From positions 310,001-374,000 of the forward strand of contig CATQJL010000326.1 in assembly GCA_958299035.1 (NCBI GenBank): 64,000 nt of DNA. The letters run 5' to 3'. The position numbers were made by a program, and so were the translations under genes. How positions within the stretch are numbered: the stretch's first letter is position 1; each line of letters starts with the position of its first letter. This DNA comes from Cylicocyclus nassatus. Its lineage: Eukaryota; Nematoda; Chromadorea; Rhabditida; Strongylidae. The notes beneath the pieces are model-generated. The model was not told where the DNA came from and made no database searches. It saw only the letters and a list, made by a program, of their open reading frames with translations. Below are positions 55,462-64,000 of the stretch, piece after piece.

Positions 55462-57960
55462 CAGAGGTGCGATAGTCGGAGCCGAGTCTCCGCCTACCTT
55501 CACATTTGAGCTGGTACTGGGCACCTTCACTTTTGGTTTTGGAATTTTTTTTTTGCTGAAGCTAAAAAAAGGAAAATAGGCAAAACGAATGCAAAAGAAA
55601 GTATCAAAGGCAGTGGGTCGCCAAAACTCAACAACTCAAAATTTCAACGCGGTAGACTCCTTACTGCCCAAGTACGAAAACAGTGCAAACCGGTTGCACA
55701 GCATGCCTTCCTTGCCGAGAAAATTGCTCTCAAACTTACACGCGCAGACCATTCTTACACGCATCCGGATGAGTTGGCAATTTCCTTCTCACCATTGGAG
55801 GCTGCCCGCCCCAATGCTATAACATTGAGTCCTGCAACGATTCGGCGTCATCAGCCTTGCTGCACTCGTCCAATTCCAAAGGGAAGGGCATTGAAAAACG
55901 CTCGTTTTCGGCGTTTTCAAGCTCTCAAAAGTGGATTTTCGGAATCAGCGTATTAAATAACTCCAGGTAAGCGAAAATTTGACTCGGTTGAGATCGCCTT
56001 TAAGAACATAGTTCTATGTAGTTCACTTTTAGGAACTCGCCGTCATCTACTGCGAGCACCACGGACATGGACGCATCTACGCCTCAGCACTTTCCACAAA
56101 TTCGCAGAACAAAGCGTCTTTATGAATTTCAAGAGCTTTAACCAAGTGGTGCTCTTTGAGGTTAACAACTGTGAAGCAACGGCCCTCTTTAGGGCCGCAA
56201 ATACGATGAGTACAGCGGCATAAATATTTGAAATAAACGTGTTAAATAAATGGTGTATTTGCCAGTAAAAAGCGGCTAACTATACGTAGTTTCCTAAGTA
56301 AATTTTGCTGCAACGTACTGCGAAGAAAGTGGGTCGATCCAGGGAGTAACCGCCGACAACCAGAATTTCGAACGATAGAACAAGGAAAAATTTTGCGAAA
56401 TTTTCCACTATTATAAACCTGGGGATTGAAGATGTCAGCAACTGCGACTTCATATGTTTTGAGGTAAGTGTTGTTCTACCAGACAGTGAAGAAATCATGT
56501 CGATTTGAGCAGTGCCTGCCGAGAACGAGAATTTAAAGAAATCAAACAATTTCAGGTTGCTTAGTCACAGCTGACGTTTAGACTCCTATAAATCTGGTGT
56601 GAAGATGTGCAATGTTGGATTTCATAGTTTTGTAGAGTAAGGTAAGCCCTAATCAGAATATGTCTTAACCGTTCCGATTGAGACACCGCCGAGATCCAGG
56701 CTCTTGAAGAAACACGTAAAAAACCGCTTCTTAGACTTCAACAGCTTATAACTTCTTCAGAATTGCATGAACATGTTGCGACTTCATAAGTTGAATTCTA
56801 CTCTTCAAGAGCTTTCAGATGACATATAGTATGTGGGGGTTTCGCGCCTCTCACGGCATATGCCCGGTGAAGGAAACTTTTCATCACAAATTCTCTCCCC
56901 CCCCCCTTAGCCCACTTTAATGTATTGGATGGAGGCCGCCAGAGGATTTGTGATGAAAAGTCTCCTCCACCGGGCATAAGTCGTAAAAGGCCCCAAATCC
57001 TCACATGGTATATATCATCTGAAAGCTCTTGATGAGAGGACTAACATATAAAGTAGCAACATGATTCATGCAGCTCTGAAGAAGTTAAGAGCTGTTGAAG
57101 TCTAAAAAGCAGTTTTTTACCTGTTTCTTCAAGAGCCTGGATCTCGGCGCTATCTCAGTCATTTTCTGATAGTGCAATCTTTACTCTACAAAACCTAAGA
57201 AGTCTCAACATTGCACATCTTCACATTGCAGATTTATAGGGGTCTAAACGTCAGCTGTCACTAAGCAACCTAAAATCGCTTAATTTTCACAAATTCTCGT
57301 TCTCGGCGGTCACTGCTCAAATCGACATGGTTCCTTCAATGTCTGGTAGAACAGCACTTACCTTCCAGAAAGTCTAAAGTCGCAATTGCTGACATCTTCA
57401 ACCACTAAATTTATAACAGTAAAATTCGCATGACTTTTCGCTGTTTTAATATTCCAAATTCTGGTTCTCGGTGGTTACTGCCTGGATCGACTTACTTTCT
57501 TCGCAGTACGTTTTAACAAAATTTACTCAATAAAACTCTTAAAGTCTGACTGAGTTTTTTACTCTAAAATACACCATTTGATTAACACGTTTATTTCAAA
57601 GATTTATGCCGCTGTACTCATCTATTTGTGGCCCTAGAGAGGGCCGTTTCTTTACAGTTGTTAACCTCAAAGAGCACTACTGGGTTAGAGCTTTTGAAAT
57701 TCATCAAGAAGCTTTGCTCTCCGAATTTGTGGGAAGTGCTGAGGCTTAGATGCGTCCGTGCCAGTATGGCCTTCGGGTGCTCGCAGTAGGCTACGGCGAG
57801 TTCCTAAAAGTAAAATGAGCGAGAAAAAAAGCTTTTATTAAGCTTTGAATCTGTTTTTCTTATTTTTCCTTTTTATTATTCAGTGAGAAAGCCTATGAAG
57901 CTCTTGAGAAGGAAATTTTGGGGGGGGGGGGGGAGGGCGGCTCCACCCATCGCGCCTCTG
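55462..57960. mobile_element. 2.5-kb palindromic hAT-type element, TSD GTCTCAGT
   Basis: Termini CAGAGGTGCGATAG and the mirror of CAGAGGCGCGATGG are flanked by GTCTCAGT exactly on both sides (55454-55461, 57961-57968). The arms match the element at 18037-20464 (cgaacgaaagtactt region, ccctctttagggccgcaaatacgatgagtaca, gtgggtcgatccaggnagt). The arms meet near 56910. The left arm is split by 55608-55999. Confidence 0.9.
55608..55999. mobile_element. AGGC-ended TTAA-type insertion in the left arm
   Basis: This 392-bp segment is absent from the corresponding arm of 18037-20464 (…agtactgagagcatattctatgtag). It begins AGGCAGTGGGTCGCC and ends GGTTGAGATCGCCT, flanked by TCAA and TTAA. Its terminal similarity is short, so assignment to the AGGCAG family is tentative. 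Confidence 0.6.
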
Positions 57961-57969
57961 GTCTCAGTG

Positions 57970-59212
57970 CCGGTATAGCGCTACCGAAGGTTTCGATAAA
58001 GGTTTCGATCAATACCTAGCTGAAGGCGAGTTCCGCTATCTGCCCCACCCTCAAAAGATTTTCAGTGAGTCGTGGCTGTTCTAGGCACGTAATTGAGCTC
58101 ATCATATGTTTTGAAGCCAGGATTTTGGTTCAACATGCCTTAAAGTCAGGGCTTGGAATGAGTTCCTTTTTAGGCTTCTTGAAAACGAAGTCCCTTTCGA
58201 CTTTCGCGAAATTTTACGAAGTCCCCCTCTGACTCTCAGCCCTAATCGTAAAAAACTCCTCAAAAACGTCGACTGAAAAAAACGTTGCAGGTTTTGGCCG
58301 TAAAACGATACCATCTTTACTTTTTCGCCCCAAAAACAAAGTCCAGCCTGCTCCGTACGATATGTGCCGAGCCCTGCTTAACACACTGACGGCTTGACAC
58401 ACATGGTGTGTCCAGGCTTGACACACTATGACTCCCATTGAAATGGCTACTAATTTGTTTCAAATCAACTGGGAGTTTTCTTTTATGCTGAATCTAGATA
58501 CATCCTCTACTGTTTTTGCCAGCACTCCAACGCTACTGTAGATGTACTGTAAATGGAATTGTGCGTGATTTTATCTAAAAAATGTTGGCTGGTCCGAGAA
58601 AGGCTTTGGTCGTCAAGGTGTTAAAGTTCATCCGAAAAATGCAGAAAGTTAACGGTTTGTTCGGAAAATCAAAGTATAAAAGTAAGCGAGAATATCTGAA
58701 AGGTTACTTGCATTCAACCATTATATGCATGAGAGGTTCTAAAATTACATAAATGAGTGGATTTTTCTGTTTGTAATAAAGTTCGTCCAACCTGCCCACC
58801 AACCAACTACGCCTAGCGTCCACAGTTTCAACGCCACGCTCTAAGGTCTTCCTTCTTGTCTTCAAATTTTCACTTTGGAAAGATTTTTGGAAAGACTTGG
58901 AGCGTCTTTATAACAAAATTTAGCTGCACTTCATATTAAAAAGAAACAGTACTTTGGGCTGAATGCCTTGGTATTTTCCTGCTGACGTGCGCCCGCAGAT
59001 TGTGAAGCATTCCTGGATGAAGAACGGAGAGTTCGGGAAGAGTGCCTCGTCTCCATTGACCTAAATAAGGGGATATCGAAAGTTCGACACCAAAAATGCA
59101 ATGCACATGCTTATAGAAGCAAGCAAACAAGTTGGGTTATTATTTCAAGGAAATTGAATAAGATATTGTAAAAACAGTTTATAGCCTTGTGGGTTCCCTG
59201 AGTCTTTAATTT
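57970..59212. other. Interelement DNA, no supported gene
   Basis: cttgacacac appears three times in close succession with gtgtg-type complements near 58380-58430. No other repeat and no frame with recognisable content. Confidence 0.35.
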
Positions 59213-59214
59213 TA

Positions 59215-60743
59215 TTAGGTTGTCCCATAAGTCTTTTCATTTTTGAGTTTTTGCTGTAAAGTGTAACATTTCTTGACCTGAACAGACATCAGGACACCGT
59301 TCGATAAAGCAAAGCAAGCTCTATAAGATGGCGTTTATGCTTTTGCACTAGCTTCGATCCACCTCAAGTTTGAAACCAAAACCTAAAAAGTTTCGGATGC
59401 CGAGAAAATTAAAAATTTTCTATCTTCATTCAAATCCTACAGATCTCTCACTCGCTCATGCATATACTCTCACATTAGACACTCATATGTGCTGTTGCTG
59501 TCTCTTTTCATTAGCTAGAAATCAAGAAACCGAGAATTTCGGTAACTTTACCAAAGTGATGCTCTGCTCTTCTTATACTAACAGTTGTATACTATGAGCC
59601 TTTAGAAGTATAAATAGAAATTTTCAGCTCTCTTCAAGCTCTGCTTTCCGAGAAATGTTAAGTTAAGCGTGATAAACCTAAGCGAGGAAAGCTAAATCCA
59701 ATCTTTCGTAGGAACTAGAGCATATAAAGGGCTGAAAATTTACAATTGTACTTCTGAGGGTTCGTAGTATACAACTGTGAGTATAAGAAAAGCACAGTAT
59801 CACTTTGGCAAAAACATACAAATTTTTGGTTTCTTAATCTTATATATAAAGCTGAATGTGTGTCTGTCTGTGTGTATACGTATGTGCGGAATAGAAATTT
59901 TTATTTCTGAACCGATTTGGACCAAACTTGGCACACATATATTTCGGGGCTGAGAGCGTGTCATAGGCTCTTTTTGTTATCGATCGTGTCGATTTTTATC
60001 GATTTTTTGCATGGTATGGCCTACGAGGCTGGGAGTTGGCAAAGGGGAGGTAAGTGAGCATGCTAATTACGAATACAGTATCAGTTTCTGGAATTATCTA
60101 TTACTATTATCGACTTTATCGATTTTTTGTGAAGTTTGATCTACGGACTGGGAGTTGGCACAGGAGGGGGGTAATCGAGTATGCTGATTACGAATACAGT
60201 ATTAGTTTCCGAAAGCGTCCATTATTTTTATCGATTTTATCGATTTTCTGCAATGTTTAAATATGGGACTGGGAGGCACACGGGAGTAAGTGAGCATGCT
60301 GATTACTAACACAGCGTGAATAGGGAACTGGCATGTATAAGTGGGCACAGGGGAAGGTTGCATAGGGATAGGAATGGTACCTTTATGATAGTCTTTTGGC
60401 AGAGCCGAGTGGAGCCGGGTAAGCCAGCTAGTTACTGATAAAAAAAGACAGCAACAGCACATATGAACGTCTGATGTGGAGCGTTTATGCGTGAGCGAGT
60501 GAGAGATTTGTAGGGCTTTTCTGAATAAAGATATAAAAAATTTTCAATTTTCTGGGCATCCGAAATTTTTCAGATTTCGGTTTCAAACTTGAGGTGGATC
60601 GAAGCTGGTGCAAAAGCATAAACGCAATCTTATAGAGCTTGCTATGCTATATCGAATGGTATCCTTTTGTCTATCAAGAATAAGAAGTGTACGACTTATC
60701 ACAGCGAAAACTCAAAAATGAAAAGACTAGTGGGACAACCTAA
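59215..60743. mobile_element. Mariner-type foldback split by a Helitron
   Basis: TTAGGTTGTCCCATAAGTC at the left, mirrored by ...GACTAGTGGGACAACCTAA at the right, with TA at 59213-59214 and 60744-60745. Removing the Helitron leaves about 935 bp collinear with 14118-15065 (ttcgataaagcaaagcaagctctataagatgg, actcatatgtgctgttgctgtc). Confidence 0.9.
59838..60431 (+). mobile_element. Helitron-like element, 594 bp, inside a mariner-type foldback
   Basis: The 5' end TCTTATATATAAAGCTGAATG and the 3' end ...GAGCCGGGTAAGCCAGCTAG are inserted between A (59837) and T (60432) without TSD. The mirrored host arm (about 59498-59520) shows the uninterrupted site. It carries diverged 120-bp-type units. Confidence 0.9.
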
Positions 60744-61014
60744 TAGATGTATCGACATGTAGCTTAGAAGATTCGACGGTAAATATAGTGTTGTTGCGTT
60801 ACCAACAGCACTTGTGCGTTTTATGGCAATGTTCTCTCTGTGGCCATTAGCGTAAGTAACCAGTTAGTTGTCAAGGCATTTGATTCTTTGCAGATGTGTC
60901 CTCACCGCAAGGCGCTAAATAAGCGAATGAAGGGTAGAGGACTGTATGCCGCCAGAAGGAGAGGTCCGCGCGGAGTCTCCATTGATTTGGTTTTCAAATT
61001 TATATATTTGAAAA

Positions 61015-61085
61015 TGGAAACTTCGATTTCGAATCTCGGATGCGAGTATTCGAATGTTTTATTCGAGTGATCGAATTTTCAATTA
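61015..61085. repeat. Short ATTCGA-rich tract
   Basis: cttcgatttcgaatctcgga...gtattcgaatgttttattcgag uses the same words as 1790-2062. Confidence 0.5.
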
Positions 61086-61148
61086 ATTTGGACCAGGGTA
61101 TGGTGGAATTATACATACAAGATCGTTGCGTGAGCTGCTTAACTTTGA

Positions 61149-61559
61149 AGGCAGTGTCTCACCAAAGTGAGGTCGCGCGGATTTTCGCATATTCTATCAT
61201 AGGGACTTCTAAATAGGCCATTGCAACAAGTCCCACTCAATTTGACCCCTTCCAAGCTGAGCAAAATTCGCTTAAAGTGGTACGCGGAGAGCGACTTGGT
61301 ACGCGCGGACGACTCTTTCGGTCGGCCCCCCTTACGCGTTTGAACATGTCCCTCCACTTGGCATCCACCTCCCCTGTGTTGCTGCCACTGTGGCTGAGGC
61401 TGAAGTTGGAAGGTACAACTCGTCCACGTTGCTTTCGCGGGCCTCCAGAAAACGGGGTTTTTGGGAACTTTGCGATTTAAGGCCCATACAGTGCTAGACA
61501 GGGTTCGAGATTCTTGCAAAATGCAAACTCGGCAAGTAAATTTTGGTGAGAAACTGCCT
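61149..61559. mobile_element. AGGCAG-type MITE, TTGA/TTAA flanks
   Basis: AGGCAGTGTCTCACCAAAG is mirrored at the right (TTTTGGTGAGAAACTGCCT), followed by TTAA; the left flank is TTGA. A 163-codon minus-strand frame (61139-61630) runs through the entire element and past both ends. Confidence 0.72.
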
Positions 61560-61800
61560 TTAACATTTTCGAATAGGTCCAAAACATAAATTGTAGAGGT
61601 CAAATCTCGTAAAAATCCAATCAATGGCAAAATTATGGATGTTTCGGTCTTCCATGAAAAACCGTCAGACTTAGCAAATGGTAATTTAAGATAGCTGGTA
61701 AGCTAAAGCACTTTGTCTGGAATTGACTTGCTGAACTCTGGAGAAATCGCGCCGCTCGACCGTCTCCCGATATAGCGAGCATGCATAGCAATCTTATATA

Positions 61801-62553
61801 GGGGCCTGCAGGATCGCGAGAGTCGGACGTGCGTACGGCCATTGCGCCGCGCACGTCGTATGTCACTGGGTCGTACTCGATTTAGGCTGGATAGGTGAGA
61901 TTTTTTGTTTTTCTTCTCATTTCTCGCCTTCTTTTCTTTCCAGGCGGCGAACATATGTTGGTGCAGAGGAGTTTAAGATCTAGATTAAGGTGAGGTGCAG
62001 GATTATGCTTAATACGGGCCAATATTGTGGACTTTTCACCCCTGCTTTGAAGAATGTTGAGTTTTCTGTTCTGGCTGTCCGATTATGTTCGATTTTTCGT
62101 CCTGCCTGCCCGGTTACGAAACTCCGTTTTATTTGCAACGTCTGTTCTACCTCATCTTGCATCATGCGCGTCATCACAATCATAATCATTGTCATCATCA
62201 TCATCATCATCATCACAAGCAATATGCAAGATAAGGTAGAATAGACGGTAGAAATAGAACAGTTTGCTGTAACAGGGCAGCCAGGACAGAAAATCCAACA
62301 TCTCAACAGCAGGCATGGAAGGTCTGCAATATTGAGTCCGTATTGAGCATAATCCTGCACCTCACCTTAATTGAGATCTTAAACTCCTCCGCACCAACAT
62401 GTGCTCACCGTCTGAAAAGAAAAGAAGGCGTGAAATGTAAAGAAAACAAAAAAACTTAAATATCTAGCCTTAATCGGCTACGACCCAGCGATATCAGGCG
62501 TGCGCGGCGCAAAGGCCGTACGCGCGTCCGACTCTCGCGATCCTGCAGGCCCC
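61801..62553. mobile_element. Foldback element, GGGGCCTGCAGG termini, 6-bp TATATA TSD
   Basis: The left end GGGGCCTGCAGGATCGCGAG is mirrored exactly at the right end (CTCGCGATCCTGCAGGCCCC). Arms of about 370 bp mirror gaggagtttaagatct-atta against ...gagatcttaaactcctcc, and gttcgatttttcgtcctgcctgcc against ggcagccaggacag. TATATA flanks both sides (61795-61800, 62554-62559). The superfamily is unassigned. Confidence 0.85.
62192..62214 (+). repeat. (CAT)n microsatellite at foldback centre
   Basis: Seven CAT units at the centre of the 61801-62553 palindrome. Confidence 0.9.
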
Positions 62554-62908
62554 TATATATAAAGTTGAATGTCTGTCTGTATGTATGTCTGTCTGTACGT
62601 ATGTGCGGAATAGAAATTTTTATTTTTGGACCGATTTGGACCAAACTTGGCACACATATACTTCGGGGCAGGGAGCGTGTCATAGGCTACTTTTCGTTAT
62701 CGATCGATATCGATTTTATCGATTTTTTGCAAAATTTGAGCTAGGGGGCTGGGATTTTGCACAGGGGGGTAATCGAGCATGCTGATCACCCCGGAGGGGT
62801 TGAAAATCGACATCGATCGATAACGAAAAGTGGACTATGACACGCTCCCTGCCCCGAAGTGTATGTGTGCAAAGTTTGGTCCCGGGCGGAGCCGGGTTTG
62901 CCATCTAG

Positions 62909-63861
62909 TCTTATATATAAAGCTGAATGTCTGTTTGTCTGTCTGTCTGTCTGTATGTCTGTCTGTATGTATGTCTGTACGTATGTTCCGAATAGAAAAT
63001 TCCATTTCTGAACCGATCCGGACCAAACTTGGCACACATACACTGCGGGCCCCGGCGGGTGTCATAGGCTACTTTTCGTCATCGATCGATATCGATTTTA
63101 TCGATTTTTATCGCTTTTTTTGCTGAGTTCACCTACGGGGCTGGGAGTTGGCACAGGGGGGTAATCGAGCATGGGGATTCCGAATACAATATTGGTTTTC
63201 AGGATTATCGATTACTTTAATCGATTTTATCGATTTTTTGCAAAGTTTGAGCTACGGGGCTGGGAGTTCGCACAGGGGGTAATCGAGCATGCTGATCACT
63301 CCCAAGGGGGGTGATCAGCATGCTCGATTACACCCCTGTGCCAAATTCCAGCCCCCTAGCTCAAATTTTCAAAAAATCGATAAAATCGATAAAAGTAATG
63401 GACGATCTTGAAAACTAATATTGTATTCGTAATCTGCATGCTCGATTACCCCCCTGTGCAAACTCCCAGCCCCGCAGGTCAAACTTTACAAAAAAATCGA
63501 TAAAATCGATAAAAGTAACGGACGATCCTGAAAACTAATATTGTGTTCGTAATCAGCATGCTCGATTACCCCCTGTGCAAAATCCCAGCCTCGCATGTCA
63601 AAATTTACAAAAAATCGATAAAATCAATAAAAGTAATCGATAATTCTGAAAACTAATATTGTATTCGGAATCCCCATGCTCACTTCCCCCCCCCCTGTGC
63701 CAACTCCTAGCCCTGTAGGTGAACTCTGCAAAAAAATCGATAAAAATCGGTAAAATCGACATCGATCGATAACGAAAAGTGGACTGTGACACCCGTCGGG
63801 GCCCGAAGTGTATGTGTGCCAAGTTTGGTCCGGATACGGCGGAGCCGGGTAAGCCAGCTAG
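62909..63861 (+). mobile_element. Helitron-like element, second of tandem pair 3
   Basis: 5' TCTTATATATAAAGCTGAATG, (TGTC)n-rich lead, 120-bp-type units in mirrored orientation, a central hairpin near 63290-63320 (tgatcactcccaaggggggtgatca) and 3' ...cggcggagccgggtaagccagCTAG before T at 63862. At 953 bp it matches the 31403-33541 copies closely. Confidence 0.88.
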
Positions 63862-64000
63862 TGGCTTGTAAAGCAACTTTCCAACGATTTTTTGAATTTT
63901 GAGTGAAGTTTAAGCTAGAAGCTGAGCTTTGGTGGAGAGTAACTGAGCATGCCTCTTAACAAAACGCATTTCTAGTATTGGAGGGAGGGGGGGGGGGCAC
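63862..64000. other. Window edge, nothing assigned
   Basis: AT-rich DNA ending in a G run (gagggaggggggggggg). No feature could be assigned. Confidence 0.3.

Larger units (their letters stand above)
61792..62908 (+). mobile_element. Helitron-like element, first of tandem pair 3, split near its 5' end
   Basis: TCTTATATA (61792-61800) is cut off from TAAAGTTGAATGTCTGTC (62560 onward) by the 61801-62553 foldback. The 3' end is ...gcggagccgggtttgccatCTAG, next to the TC of the following copy. The interior has ccaaacttggcacacatata and gatcaccccggaggggttga. Confidence 0.85.

Noticed and set aside
62830..63126. 98-codon frame with LCVCLSVCMSV repeats
   Set aside because: Translation of the TGTC-rich Helitron lead; the same pattern appears at every copy.

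Overview
The window is a gene-poor, repeat-saturated stretch of a eukaryotic nuclear genome, most likely an invertebrate. The evidence is a single 500-base N gap, no bacterial gene density, long microsatellites, and superimposed mariner/TA-type, hAT-type, TTAA-type, PIF/Harbinger-like and Helitron-like non-autonomous elements. A nematode is plausible from the mariner-type termini (TTAGGTTGTCCC), but the sequence does not fix a species. I recognise no intact protein-coding gene. Nearly every long open frame is a translation of a repeat arm, a GT microsatellite or the N gap.

Layout. 1-5.1 kb: diverged TA-type foldback elements, a TTAA element, ATTCGA-rich palindromic DNA, and a palindrome carrying tRNA-like boxes with a hAT-type insertion. 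6.1-12.9 kb: nested palindromes; the innermost has arms of about 1.4 kb, and the N gap lies at its centre. 13.4-17.2 kb: a degenerate Helitron, a 948-bp mariner-type foldback, a CCCTAA-ended MITE, a CCGGAG palindrome and a CAGTGGCG hAT MITE. 18.0-20.5 kb: a 2.4-kb palindromic hAT-type element. 21.3-24.8 kb: a GC-rich inverted cluster. 25.2-28.2 kb: small MITEs and diverged repeats. 28.2-30.6 kb: the least repetitive stretch. 30.6-33.9 kb: a foldback holding a hAT MITE that itself holds two tandem Helitrons. 34.2-35.0 kb: two more tandem Helitrons. 35.7-38.4 kb: a TA element with a TGT-flanked insertion, then a hAT-type element. 39-40.6 kb: tandem repeats and a palindrome. 41.0-48.9 kb: eight TA-inserting elements end to end, one with a nested ninth. 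49.4-50.1 kb: two TTAA elements sharing one TTAA. 50.6-51.0 kb: a Helitron. 51.4-52.4 kb: a cDNA-adapter artefact and a 570-bp GT repeat. 53.6-58.0 kb: two hAT-type elements. 59.2-63.9 kb: a mariner-type foldback with a Helitron inside, then two tandem Helitrons, the first interrupted by a 753-bp foldback.

The parts do not form a pathway; what the window records is an insertion history. Target-site duplications (TSDs) can be read directly for many elements: CTTGCTAC, GTAGAGAG, GTTCAGAG, GTCTCAGT, CTCATATC, TTAA, TGT, TATATA and TA. This lets the order of insertions be reconstructed. Two points bear most on use of the sequence. First, a SMART-type cDNA-amplification adapter occurs twice, once against the N gap and once between two copies of a 54-bp segment, so those joins should not be trusted. 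Second, three independent Helitron pairs sit head to tail with no intervening base, which fits re-insertion at the A|T dinucleotide that each Helitron recreates at its own 5' end.
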